NCBI GenBank assembly: GCA_032718475.1
Contig: JAUCBJ010005144.1
Span: 1 to 22,774, forward strand
DNA length: 22,774 nt
DNA from: Nemertoderma westbladi
Taxonomy: Eukaryota; Xenacoelomorpha; Nemertodermatida; Nemertodermatidae
Direction: 5' to 3'
In this document: in pieces, positions 8,429 through 18,495 of the stretch
Position numbering within the stretch: the first letter of the stretch is position 1
Layout of the letters: each line of letters begins with the position of its first letter
Made by a program: the position numbers and the translations under genes
Notes under the pieces: generated by a model
Told to the model about the DNA's origin: nothing
Databases searched by the model: none
What the model saw: only the letters and a program-made list of their open reading frames with translations

Positions 8429-9475
8429 TGTACGACTAGACCCCCACGCGAGTGTTCGCTGTGCAGTATTCCGAGGATAAAACACGGTTTTCGGGATAGG
8501 ATGGGCTGTTGGAGGCCGTCCAACACACATATGTCGGTCTCACAGCAACGCCGAGAAGCGGAGAACCGCAGGGTTCCGGTAAATGAACCTTTGAAAGTCC
8601 ACCCGACACGTGACCCATTACCCATACGTGGTTGCTTCGGCGCGGGTCGTGCGTTAGACAGGTTGGCGGTGGAGCCGCCAAGGGCCATAAATAAACAGAC
8701 TGGATGGCACCGCAGTAAGGTTCACCCCACTGTCTGGGAGGAATTGAACTTCGTGGAGGCGGTAGGTTGGGAACTTGGTAACTTGGAGGTCGATCATTGT
8801 TGTTTCGAGTGGTTCCAGTTGTTCGACTTTTGAAATTGCGGGGACATCGTCCTCACCGCTGTAAATGCGCCACAGTTGGAGTGAGTCGAGTTGGTGTTCG
8901 AATGAGGAGTTGTGGGAAGTTCCTTCCACGTTGTGTGCCTGTGGTGGACGACCAGAATCACGTTGTTGCCAGTGGCCCTGGGTTGATGATTGAGATGGGC
9001 ACATCCGGTCGTAGTGCCCTGTTTGTGAGCAGTGACGGCACTTTGCCTTCTCGCCGGGGCAACGGTCGCCTGTTTTGTGTGGTGGATATCCATATTTATC
9101 GCAGATATTACCGGTACTTTGGCGGTTGTTTTCGCGTCACCCTGTCTGGGTTGGTCGCTATCACTATGTTGACATCTCCGTTTTCAGCGGTGGAAAGGGT
9201 GAGTCCTTTAATAATGCCATTTGTATGGTGGGAAAATGCGCCCTGTAATGTGGCCCCATATGGGCAGCGGCGAGTCGCGCTATGGATGTGGAGACGGCAT
9301 CATCCGGGTTGGGGGAGGGGTCCTCTGTATAGAGGTTGGCCAGTCCGGATGAAATAGTGAATGCCGCCCAATCGTTGTGCCATATTGGCCATGACTCCTT
9401 TTCTGCCTCGATGTTGAACTTCAGTGCCGGAGCTCAAAGGATGAAGCTGCGTGGGTCGCGATTGTCGCCTGGCAT
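8429..9475 (-). pseudogene. Ty3/Gypsy gag-protease remnant
   Basis: On the minus strand an ATG at 9475 opens a gag-like N-terminus (KESWPIWHNDWAAFTISSGL) with an in-frame stop shortly after the start. After a shift comes a nucleocapsid region: one degenerate knuckle (CDKYGYPPHKTGDRC) and one intact CCHC knuckle (CRHCSQTGHYDRMC), near 9100-8998. An aspartic protease follows with active-site sequence FLPDSGVNLTAVP (near 8725) and, after a further frameshift near 8680, the flap/C-terminal part (DICVLDGLQQPILSR). The homology ends at about 8429 against the tandem array, so RT, RNase H, integrase and LTRs are missing. The region is GC-richer than its surroundings. Gag is also much shorter than the usual 250-350 residues, implying an internal deletion. 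Confidence 0.8.
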
Positions 9476-9705
9476 TGTAATTCCGTGAAAAGTTGGATGT
9501 TATTATATTATGATAATATTCAAAAAATGGCAGACATTGATATATGATATAGGCCTAGTAGGTAGTAGGGCTGCACTGCACTGCAGTGACGGTGGCTGTC
9601 TGCTGTATTTGTTATCCTACACACTGCGCCATGTCTAATGAAAGAATGAAACGATGCCCAGTCCCTAGACAGGCCTAGGGCCGTATGTACGTACTACACA
9701 CTGCC

Positions 9706-9905
9706 CATTATTGGTCAACATAGTCTCTGCGGGGGTGTAGAGCTGCTATCTGGCTGGGATGGTTGGTTTACCAACCTGGTTGGTGTAGCCTTACCAGAGG
9801 CGAATTGTACTGTAATAGGCAGCCAGTAGTATTGCTATTGCAACCCAGACATAACTCCAACCATACACTGCCTGTATTTCAATTCCTATTGACTCTATAC
9901 TATAA
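9706..9905 (+). repeat. Interspersed module A, copy 1
   Basis: Aligns with 10468-10632 over shared blocks: attattggtcaa, gtctctgc, accagag, gaattgtaataggca, ccagtattgctattgc and cctattgactctactata. The copies differ by many substitutions and indels. Non-coding. Confidence 0.65.
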
Positions 9906-9907
9906 AA

Positions 9908-10005
9908 GAGGGGCGAGCGACGAAAGTAAGTGAGCTTAGCATACAGGTACCACTAACTCAATCAGTGTGTGTGGGGCGAGCCACGAAGTGAGTGAGCCTT
10001 AGCGT
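9908..10005 (+). repeat. Two direct copies of a ggggcgagc-type unit
   Basis: A sequence like ggggcgagcgacgaaagtaagtgagc...ttagc(a/g)ta occurs at about 9910 and again at about 9973. Related gcgacgagcgcaacgaggc words recur in module C. No function is evident. Confidence 0.5.
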
Positions 10006-10021
10006 AGTGGTACAATTAATT

Positions 10022-10170
10022 TAACCTGTCGTTCTGTCGTTCTGTCGTGTTCAATTTTAAACGTTAATAACTCGGCCAATCTTTGATGAAATCTATCCAA
10101 ACTTGGTACACATGTTGTTTGGCAAAAGTTTAGAAATTTTCCAACTAGAATTTCCGTGTGGCCTTCAAGA
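10022..10170 (+). repeat. Interspersed module B, copy 1
   Basis: Begins with three copies of gttctgtc. It then shares caattttaaacgttaata, atccaaacttggtaca, ggcaaaagtttagaaa and the start of the next block with 11577-11757. The 10171-10467 stretch after it is AT-rich, with no gene or recognised element. Confidence 0.65.
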
Positions 10171-10467
10171 AGCTAAGATAATAGCAGTTAATTAGTTAAT
10201 TAAGTTGATTACGGTAAAAACACCATTTTCAACCTGCCTTTTAAAGGAAATTAATTGTTTTACAGTATAAGATTTAAATAATTATACTTAAAAATTATAC
10301 AGATGTAATCCACATTCTATTATAGTTTTTAATTAGTTCAAGTGATTTGCTTTAATAATTGTGTCTTTAATTGATCTAAAGTAATTAAAACGTCATAAAA
10401 AATTGATTGGCTAACATGCTGGTACGATGGAAGGATGTGTGTGTAAGGCAGCTAGTTGCTGGGAATG

Positions 10468-10632
10468 ATTATTGGTCAAGTCTCTGCTGGTGTGGAGCAA
10501 GCTGGCTTGGAGTTGTGGCTGTAGACTAACCAGAGAGGAATTGTAATAGGCAACCAGTATTGCTATTCCAGCCCAGACAGCATTCTTTAAATCCAACATC
10601 CCAACATCCTTCCTGTATTGACTCTACTATAA
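10468..10632 (+). repeat. Interspersed module A, copy 2
   Basis: Diverged copy of 9706-9905; it directly abuts module C at 10633. Confidence 0.65.
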
Positions 10633-11555
10633 GTGTTGTATTGCTATCTCAGGTAAATGACAGATATAATAACATAAATACCATCCATGGCATGGCTGTT
10701 GTAGGCTTCTGAAATAGTTTATTCCACAATGTATATGTCTGGTTATTTTTTAATTGAATTTTTGCAAAGTAGTAAAATTAATGTTCTTAAAAATAATATT
10801 ATTATTTTATATGTAACCTAAGAAATTAGCTACATTTTTTCGCTGCAGCTTTAAGAGTGTACATTGATTTAATATTATTTCAATACCCATATTACTACAT
10901 CGGCATAAGATGCGTTGGCGTTGTATCACACATCTCCACATATCACACATCACCACATAGATGTATCAACAGTTACTCGCACAGTTTCGAAACTTCGCAT
11001 AGTTATAACTGTATAAAGATCGTCAGTCTGCGTTTAGGAAAAATATTTTATGACAAAAGAGGACAAGCGACGAGCGCAACGAGGCATATAATGAAGACGA
11101 GTACTGCGTTGACTAAATTATTATATAAACCATCAGGCTTCACATATTGATCGCATCCCTAGTTATTATTATTATAAAGATCGTCCTAGCCTGCGTTTAA
11201 GAAATATATTTAAATACAAAACAGGACGAACGCAAAGAGGCTTATAATGAAAACGAGTACTGCGTTTATTATATTCCTATAAACCACCTGGCTTTGCATA
11301 TTTAACGTGCAATTGGAAATAAGTTCGTGCTACCCTTCCGTGGGTGGTAGATGTCCCGGTTATGTATTGGTGGTTGGGAAGGGTGGGGGGGGGGGGATTA
11401 AAAGGGGTGAACACGTACTGTCCCCCTTTCTTTGATTGATTGGTGGTGTGGGTAAATTTCTCAAAACCTGATTTTGTGATACAGTCGCTCAATTTTAATT
11501 TGTATCTAATAACTGGGCCCCGTGCTGCGCGAAGGCCCCACGAACGTGTATTGTT
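10633..11555 (+). repeat. Interspersed module C (about 0.9 kb), copy 1
   Basis: Matches 17634-18411 (continued at 21515-21541) over almost its whole length: gtgttgtatt, the block around tttttcgctgcagctttaag, a block of cacatctccacatatcacac, gcgacgagcgcaacgaggc, a G-run of 12 at about 11385-11396, and the terminal cgaaggccccacgaacgtgt word. Within it, a sub-repeat ending in acgagtactgcg occurs twice (about 11040-11130 and 11205-11265). The small open frames here have no recognisable domain and no support. Non-autonomous transposon or SINE/LTR-like identity is unknown. Confidence 0.75.
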
Positions 11556-11576
11556 CTGTTGAACTTTCGATCTGTT

Positions 11577-11757
11577 GTTCTGCCAATCTGTTGTGTCCAA
11601 TTTTAAACGTTAATAATAATATATAATATATAAAATAATATATATAAAATATATAATAATATATGGATATATAATAATATATCCAAACTTGGTACATATG
11701 TAGTCTGGCAAAAGTTTAGAAATTTTCCAAGTTGAATTTGCGTGGGGTCTTCGTGCA
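11577..11757 (+). repeat. Interspersed module B, copy 2, with AT expansion
   Basis: Same order of blocks as 10022-10170, but the middle is replaced by about 75 bp of ataatatata-type sequence (11608-11685), probably a microsatellite expansion. Confidence 0.6.
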
Positions 11758-11759
11758 GC

Positions 11760-12415
11760 ATCTGTGTAACTGTCTTACAGTATAATAAATTAATCTACCC
11801 AAAAATTATTAGGCTTGGCATCAGCTGGTTGCTAGGAGACTACAGGTTTAAAATTATCGTAGGCTGACTGCTGATTATTGTACCTAAACCTGTAAACTGT
11901 ACCTAAGCTCAGAAGCTATATACTGTTATTGAGCTTTGGAATAATCCATTCAGCCTTTTATTTTAACATTGAATCCCCTTATTTATTATAAAACCATCGG
12001 AAATATCCGCAAATGCCGCTCCATTACTGTTTGAAATGCTTGCGACTGTCCGATGTATCGAGCAGCCGAGTGGCATCAAGATGCGATTAACTGACTGACT
12101 GAGGAATAAATACTACAGAATTGCATGCTTGTCAGTAAGATTATATTTACTACACTGGGAATACGGCGGTAGGTCGGATCGTAATGCGGGCCACTGCCAA
12201 GTTCCTCATGCCTCACTCAGGCCACCCCCCTTGGAGTGCGGTGGGAAGAGTCCGACTTACATTGACGACTGGACGAATCGACGAGGATTGCGATTTGGGT
12301 TTAGCAGCGGCCCGGACAGCTGGATCCTGGGTTTGCCTGGGGGAAATTGTTGAAAGTCGGGCAGACGTGTATCGCACTGGATTACGTTCTCTGCCACGCG
12401 AAAGTGAGAGGCGAA
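11760..12415. other. Unassigned region with a GC-rich patch
   Basis: 11760-12000 is AT-rich and shows nothing recognisable. 12130-12415 is GC-richer, with overlapping open frames (one containing SPTYIDDW) that vaguely resemble decayed LINE C-terminal sequence. No motif is strong enough to name it. Confidence 0.3.
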
Positions 12416-12719
12416 TACCGTCAGATGGGGTAACTTCGGACTTATGTTTAACTTTGGACTGACCTAGTCTAACTTCGGACAGATAGAATATCTAATAGGC
12501 CCGACCACTTTAGGCCTATAGTACTAAATAATAATAATGTAATAGGCCCTTCATTGTACTCAGTAGGCCTACCGGTACATTAAACAATAGGAAACGATAT
12601 AGTATTACAGTATTACGGTACTTCTTAATAGGCAGTTAAGCTTAAAGTACTGTGCATGTGCGTGCAATGCAGTGTTATATATAAGTATAACTACATTATA
12701 ACCAACAATATCGGTGATA

Positions 12720-14410
12720 ATGCCTAGGAAACAACCCAGGGTGTGTAATAAAACTCGACCTTACCAATCCTCCAATATGGAGAACTTAGAGAAAGCAAAG
12801 GACGCCATTAAACTTGGTATGACAATTCGAAATTCGAGCCGCAGCTTCTAAGTATGGAATTAAGAGGTCAACATTACATGACAACTTCAAATGCAAAATA
12901 AAAAGTGTTTGATCACCAACTGAACTTATCTCTGAAGAAAAAAAAGTATTGGCTGAGGTTTTGGACAAGATTGGTGAGTGGGGATATCCAGCTGGAAAAC
13001 TAGAGTTGAAGAAGATGGTTAAGGACTTATTAGATGCAAAAGGGATTAAGTCTAGGAAGTTCAAGGATAATATGCCTGGCGATGATTGGGTTGCGGGTTT
13101 CATGTCGCGCAATAAACTGTCTGGTAGATTGTCATCAAATATTAAAAAGGCAAGGGCGGCAGTCAATGCAGAAACAATGACAGACTTCTTCTCAGTGTAC
13201 AAGACAAGTATTTCACACATTTCGACACTATCTCCCTCCCATATATTTAACTTTGATGAAACTAATTTGTCGGATGATCCTGGCAAGAAGTGGGTCATCG
13301 TACGACGTGGTCGACGCCGTGTTGAGAATGTACAAGAGCACAGTAAGACGAATATTTCAATAATGTGGTGTGGGTCTGCTGATGGGACCTTGTTACCTCC
13401 AATGACCGTATATAAAGCAGAAAATGTATATGAAGGGTGGACCCAAAACGGACCAGAGAGTCCCTTGTATGAATCCTCATCTTCTGGGTGGTTCTGCTCA
13501 AGAACCTACCTTATGTCAAGTCTCTTAGTGGCGATGTGGTTTTGTTGGGAGACAATTTGTCTTCTCACTTCAGTCACGATGTTATTAAACTGGCCAATGA
13601 GAACAGTATATCTTTCATAATGTTACCACCGAATGCTACCCATATATTACAGCCTTTAGACGTTTCTGTATTTGCACCAATGAAGAGGGCATGGAGGAAC
13701 ATCCTGAAGAAGTATAGACTTGAGTCTCGGAAGCGTGGGCCATTTCCAAAGGAGGTTTTCCCAGGTCTACTAAAGCTCCTTTGTCATGATATCAAACCTA
13801 ACGTATCTGCAAATCTGACTGCAGGTTTCAAGACAACTGGCCTCTTTCCAGTTGATGCAACTGTTCCAATTAGCAAGTTACCAATGTCTGACCAGGACCG
13901 CTCTTCAGGAACAGTGTCTGTTCTTAATGACAGCCTGATTAAACTACTCTCTAAGAACCGAGGGAGTCATGATGACCAAGCGAAGTTAAAGAGGGGAAAG
14001 AAGTTACCAAAGGTGATTGCTGGAAAAGCATTGATGGTGGCAGATTTGAATCAGCTAGAGAGAGTCCAGCCAATGAGTAAGAGATCAAAGACCTCTTCTA
14101 ATAAAATCACCAGTATGACAGGGACAGGCACAGGAACACCTCTGCCTCTCTGGAACATTACAACAAGGATGTCAGGAAATGCAGCAACTACGGCACCATG
14201 TTCACGTGCTACTGCCGCCAGTAACGTACCTGAATATTCCGATTCTGAGGATATCGATGATAGCATATGCTACGTTTGCAACAATGCTGAGAATAGCGAG
14301 GATAGTGAGATGAAAGATGTTGTGCAATGGTTAGGTTGCGATCACTGCGCCAGGTGGTTTCATAAGAACTGTGTTGACTCTACTGATCGGTTCTGTGTTT
14401 ATTTTTACTA
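12720..14410 (+). pseudogene. pogo/Tigger (CENP-B-like) DD35D transposase with C-terminal PHD-like finger, broken
   Basis: Starts MPRKQPRVCNK at 12720 and enters a Psq-type HTH (AKDAIKLGMTIR, then after a 7-bp duplication AASKYGIKRSTLHDNF). An in-frame TGA follows near 12912, then a CENP-B-like second HTH (LAEVLDKIGEWGYPAGKLEL). The DDE core has a first Asp in FNFDETN (near 13255), a second in LLGDNLSSH (near 13550) and a third in LQPLDVSVF, 35 residues later. A deletion/frameshift near 13487 separates the first from the rest. A basic linker leads to CYVC...GCDHC...WFHKNC...FC, a C4HC3 PHD-like pattern lacking the final Cys (TTT in place of a Cys codon), ending TAA at 14408-14410. Such transposases cut and paste DNA in the nucleus. 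At least three inactivating changes are seen. Confidence 0.8.
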
Positions 14411-14466
14411 ACTTTTTAATTGCTTTAATCAGTTAATACTGTGTTAGTGAATTTGTATTATCACCA
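14332..14466 (+). repeat. Long target site duplication of LINE copy 2, left copy (135 bp)
   Basis: Encodes the last part of the PHD-like finger, the transposase stop and early 3' UTR. It matches 16684-16817 with a single 1-nt deletion in the right copy (gcgccagg against gcgcagg). It starts tagg and ends tatcacca, exactly bracketing the LINE. Confidence 0.88.
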
Positions 14467-16683
14467 CAGAAACAACGAAATCTGCCTTGCCGCGGCATGA
14501 CTGGTCCTCTCTGTTGCAACAGCCAAGTGTGAGATCCAGCTTCACACTACAGCTGAGCAACAGGTATGAGGCTCTTGCCACTGAGGCGGCAGATCACTGT
14601 GAGGGCTATACTGCCTTTACAGAAGCAGTTAAGTTATCAGCTGCAGAAACAGTTCCTGTATACCCTCGAAACAGGAAAAGGGCCCCCTGGACTGACAACA
14701 AAATTCAGAAGTGCCGAAATGACCTTCATAAGGCGCAGAAAGAGTCCCGACTCAAACAGACTACAGCGGCCAAGAATGCAGTTAAGGCTGCATCTAGGTC
14801 CCTAAACAGGCAGTACTCTGTTAATCTACAGGAGCTAATAAACCAACAGGTTGATGCCATCAATGATGCTGATGACAGCAGGCAATCATCATAGGCATGG
14901 AAATAGATCAATCTGCTTACTGGGCAGAAAAGCCAACCAACCACCAAGGTTAAGGCTGAATCACCAGCCGATCGCCTCAATGGTTGGAAAGCCCACTTTG
15001 AAAAGCTCCTCAATATTGACAGGGTATTGCCTGATAACTTTATAGAAGTAAAGGTGTCTGAGTCTGTACTCCCAGATATTCCCATTGGTGATATCTTCTT
15101 TGCAGAAGTGAAGGCTGCTGCAAAGAGCATTAAGACCAATCGTGCCAGTGGAGTAGATGGTGTTCCCCCTGAGGTCTTTAAAATACCGAGTGTTTAAAGC
15201 TTATCTATCCCATCATAGTAGACATGTACCGAACAACAAGAGTCCCACAAGAAATGAAAACAAATAAGTTGGTGCCAGTTCCCAAGAAGGGCAACCTAAC
15301 ACTCTATGGTTCTTTTCGGGGAATCTCATTGATCTCGATTGCTGCAAAGCTATACAATAGGATTTTATTAAATCGCATCAGGGATCCCATTGAGAGACTG
15401 CTCCGTGGAAATCAGAATGGGTTCCGTAAAGGTCGTGGGACCATGGAGCCCATTTTGGCACTTAGAAGGATAATTGAAGAATTATCAAAAAAGAAAGACA
15501 GGCATCTGGCTGTTATCTTTGTTGACTTCTTCAAGGCCTTTGATTCAGTCTCTCGGTCACGTATCCACGTATGTTCAGCATACTTTCATTATATGGGATT
15601 CCTGATGAAATTATTGCAGCAATCAGATCAGTATACGATGGTTCGACAACATTTGTGTCTACTGTTGACGGTGACACAGAACCATTTGAAGTGTTATGGG
15701 GTGTCCTCCAAGGAGACACACTTGCACCATTCTTGTTCATTATTGTGGTTGACGATGTTCTACGCATGTCCTTAGATCATCATAATGATGATGGGGTGAA
15801 GATAACTCCACCTACTGGCTCCAGAAGTCGAGGAAATCCTGCCAAGTACATAACTGATCTACACTTTGCTGATGACTTAGGAGTACTCTCAGAATCATTA
15901 GAGGGAGCCCAACGGCTCCTCAGCTCATTAGACCATGCTGCTTCTAGTGTTGGTCTTTTTATTAACTCCAGAAAGACCAAAGTTCTGACAGTTAACTTTG
16001 AAAGTCCTCAGCAAGTCTCTGATCGGATGAGCATAATCTCAAAAGATGGTATGCTTGAGCATGTGGACGACTTCTGTTACCTGGGATCATGGACCGGTGA
16101 AGACCTTCGAATACGTAAGGAAAATGCATGGGCAGCCTTGAATAGGCTTTCCAGGATTTGGAAGTCACCTAGAATTTATCGGAAACTTAAGGTCCGATTA
16201 TTTAGAGCAGCAGTAGTTCCAGTACTCCTCTACGGGAGTCCATGCTGGGCTCTAACTGCTGAGGACACCAAATCTCTGGATGGCACATTCACAAGAATGC
16301 TACGCCGGGTTCATTGTGTCAAGTACAATGCACACATCTCCAACCAGACACTATATAACATTGGAGGTGTCTCATTGGTTCCCCCAAGCTTGACACTAGA
16401 ACAAAATCGCCTCCGCTTTGCAGGACATTGCTTTCGCCGTGAGGACCAGCCAGTGCATAATCTTGTACTTTGGCAGCCTCATGGAGTGAATAAGCATGGT
16501 GGACAGCCCATGACTTTCTTGAGACGCATCTTAAAGGACACTGGCCTTGAAGATGCGGATGATCTAGCAAATGTCATGGGTGATAGGGAGTTGTAGCGGT
16601 GCAATTTTGTTGACAAGCCGGCACAGCATTCTTAAAAATGCAGCTGCAATGCAGCATGCCGATCCTAGTAGTAGTAGTAGTAG
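14467..16683 (+). mobile_element. RTE-like LINE, copy 2, 5'-truncated
   Basis: Corresponds to 19287-21500 of the full copy at roughly 97% identity by eye. It begins cagaaacaacg just after the endonuclease region and ends with the shared short 3' UTR and (TAG)n tail. Loss of the 5' end is typical of incomplete target-primed reverse transcription. The TAG tail meets a target starting TAGG, a microhomology at the priming junction. It lies in the same orientation as the host pogo element. Confidence 0.9.
14487..16596 (+). pseudogene. Reverse transcriptase of LINE copy 2, inactivated
   Basis: Retains the linker and RT domains, including VIFVDFFKAFDSV and FADD, but lacks the endonuclease. Compared with the intact copy it has a Gln-to-TAG change at 14892-14894, a 1-nt deletion near 15189 (aaataccgagtg), an 8-bp tandem duplication near 15561-15570 (cgtatccacgtatg) and a 9-nt in-frame deletion near 16092. 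A Trp-to-TAG change at 16594-16596 removes the last residues. The RT therefore lies in three open pieces: 14487-14894, 15224-15560 and 15571-16596. It cannot make a full protein. Confidence 0.85.
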
Positions 16684-16817
16684 TAGGTTGCGATCACTGC
16701 GCAGGTGGTTTCATAAGAACTGTGTTGACTCTACTGATCGGTTCTGTGTTTATTTTTACTAACTTTTTAATTGCTTTAATCAGTTAATACTGTGTTAGTG
16801 AATTTGTATTATCACCA
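16684..16817 (+). repeat. Long target site duplication of LINE copy 2, right copy (134 bp)
   Basis: Right-hand copy of 14332-14466; the transposon 3' UTR resumes from it at 16818. Its 1-nt deletion breaks the PHD-finger frame relative to the left copy. Confidence 0.88.
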
Positions 16818-16967
16818 ATATGTTCAATGTTACCATATTCAGTTAAATATTCAGGGGTTTAATAGTAAACTCACATATCTGCGTTTACATGAAGCAGTTA
16901 TCAGTTGTAGCCCAGTAAAGTTGGTTTCAGATGATGATACTTTATTAAATACAGTATAATTAAAGGG

Positions 16968-17037
16968 AAAACGCATTGCAAAATTCGAGAAATAGCTGCA
17001 TTAAACAGTAATTTCTCAGGGTTTTGCAATGCGTTTT
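16968..17037. repeat. Stem-loop within the pogo 3' region
   Basis: Arms 16968-16983 (aaaacgcattgcaaaa) and 17022-17037 are exact reverse complements. Inside them gagaaat (16987-16993) pairs with atttctc (17011-17017), leaving a 17-nt loop. It could be a tiny MITE-like insertion, a hairpin RNA or a 3' UTR structure. No target duplication is visible. Confidence 0.75.
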
Positions 17038-17328
17038 TTTTAAAACATATTTTTTAGTCCGAAGTTAGCATATTAAAGAACAAATTTCGGTCATAAAATG
17101 TAATAAAATGCTTGTCCGAAGTTAGCAGTGGTCATGGGGTAACTTCGGACAAAGTTTAATAAAAAAAAAATCAAACAAGATTAAAAAAAATTTTTTTTTA
17201 ACTTTTTATAGATAGATGATATATTCATTGCTCTGATCCATCTATAAAAGGTTAGCCAAGTATTATAAATCAAGAGGAACCTACCCGGACATAGCTAAAA
17301 CCGTCTGATGTTACCCCGGCTGACGGTA

Positions 17329-17633
17329 CGTTATCGAATTGGGTCCGAACCTGCAGGAATTCTACTGTTCTACGTGAATAAACCACAGCTGTCCGGTGAC
17401 TACGGACAGATACTGGGATGAGCAGGTATTTCGATCGAGTTTCTCGTATTCTCGATTTTCTCGAATTCTCGATATGGGGCCGTCCAAGTATGACGTCTGC
17501 ACTTTTCCCCAAAATGTTGACCCCCTCCCTCCCCTAAATCAGATGTCATCAGATAGGCGTTGACCCAGGATAGGCGTTTGTATCTCATAACTGGGCCTCG
17601 TCCTGCGCGAAGGCCCCACGAACGTGTTGTATT
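17329..17633. other. Spacer between the pogo end and module C, with a possible DNA-transposon end
   Basis: Contains a cluster of ttctcga words (17437-17475). It then has ggggccgtccaagtatgacg followed by ttgaccccctccctcccc (17476-17535), a pattern that recalls terminal sequences of common metazoan DNA transposons; no partner end was found. 17583-17633 carries the gtatctcataactgggcc...gaaggccccacgaacgtg word that also ends module C. Confidence 0.3.
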
Positions 17634-18411
17634 ACTTACTATCTCAGGTGACAGAAGATATAATGACTGTTGTAGGCTTATATCTGAAATAGTTTATTCC
17701 GCAATATATTTATCTGGTTATTTTTTAATTGAATTTTTGCAAAGTAGTAAAATTAATGTTCCTTGAAAATAATATTATTATTTTATATGTAACCTAGGAA
17801 ATTAGCTACATTTTTTCGCTGCAGCTTTAAGAGTGTACATTGATTTAATATTATTTCAATACCCATATTACTACATCTGCATACGATGCGTTGGCGTTGT
17901 ATCACACATCTCCACATATCACACATCTCCACATAGATGTATCAGCAGTTACTCGCACAGTTTCGAAACTTCGCATTGTTATAAGTGTATAAAGATCGTC
18001 AGTCTTGGTTTAAGAAAAATATGGGCAAAACAGGACGAGCGACGAGCGCAACGAGGCATATAATGAAGACGAGTACTGTGTAGACTATATACCTGTAAAC
18101 GTTTAGGAAATATGTTTAAATACAAAACAGGACAAGCACAACGACGTTTATAATAATGAATACGAGTACTGCCTACTGCGTTGATTATATTCCTATAAAC
18201 CATACCTGGCTTCGCCTATTGAAGGCATCGGCAGTTATAAAGTACTGGTGAGTGGGAAGGGTGGGGGGGGGCAGATTAAAAGGGCTGAACACGTACTGTC
18301 CCCCTTTCTTTGATTGATTGGTGGTGTGGGTAAATTTCCCTGATTTCCTGATTTTGTGATATAGTCGCTCAATTTTAATCTGTATCTGATAAGCCTCGTC
18401 CTGCGCGATGG
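17634..18411 (+). repeat. Interspersed module C, copy 2 (left part)
   Basis: Closely matches 10633-11555 in block order. It is interrupted at 18411 inside the gcgcgatgg|ccccacgaacg word by the full-length LINE and continues at 21515-21541. Confidence 0.75.
18398..18411. repeat. 14-bp target site duplication of LINE copy 1, left copy
   Basis: gtcctgcgcgatgg at 18398-18411 is repeated exactly at 21501-21514. Module C elsewhere has this word directly followed by ccccacgaacgtg, confirming the empty site. Confidence 0.88.
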
Positions 18412-18495
18412 TCACCAGGGAGGCCAGATTGTGATGGGGAGAGGGATTCTGGAGTTGGAGGCTACTCTCATGTTCCACCCCGACCAACAAAGCCA

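Larger units (their letters stand above)
12418..17326 (+). mobile_element. pogo/Tigger-type DNA transposon with PHD-tailed transposase, split by a LINE
   Basis: Inverted ends lie at 12418-12441 (CCGTCAGATGGGGTAAC...) and 17303-17326 (reverse complement CCGTCAGCCGGGGTAAC...), matching at about 20 of 24 positions. Each is flanked by TA (12416-12417 and 17327-17328), the standard target duplication of the Tc1/mariner-pogo superfamily. Subterminal copies of a taacttcggac/gtccgaagtta word occur near 12432 and 12470 on the left and near 17056, 17113 and 17140 on the right, and may be transposase sites. Removing the LINE and one copy of its long target duplication leaves about 2.56 kb, a normal size for a Tigger-like element. 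It encodes the transposase at 12720-14410, which is broken, so this copy cannot mobilise itself. Confidence 0.8.

Noticed and set aside
8501-9357. Plus-strand frames of 110 and 186 codons
   Set aside because: They lie opposite the minus-strand Gypsy gag-protease, whose zinc knuckle and protease motif are convincing; the plus-strand frames have no domain.
9706-12415. CRISPR-like or regularly spaced array
   Set aside because: Repeats here are long, diverged and irregularly spaced; nothing resembles short identical repeats with unique spacers.
12129-12462. GC-rich overlapping frames as a gene
   Set aside because: Two frames overlap without a clear motif; at most a decayed LINE C-terminus, and the longer one crosses the pogo element boundary.
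16571-16762. Small protein carrying WFHKNCVDSTDRFC
   Set aside because: It is the LINE tail read into the right copy of the duplicated PHD-finger end; a by-product of the insertion.
17476-17535. Complete DNA transposon with ggggccgtcc ends
   Set aside because: Only one end-like sequence is visible; no inverted partner or target duplication was found nearby.
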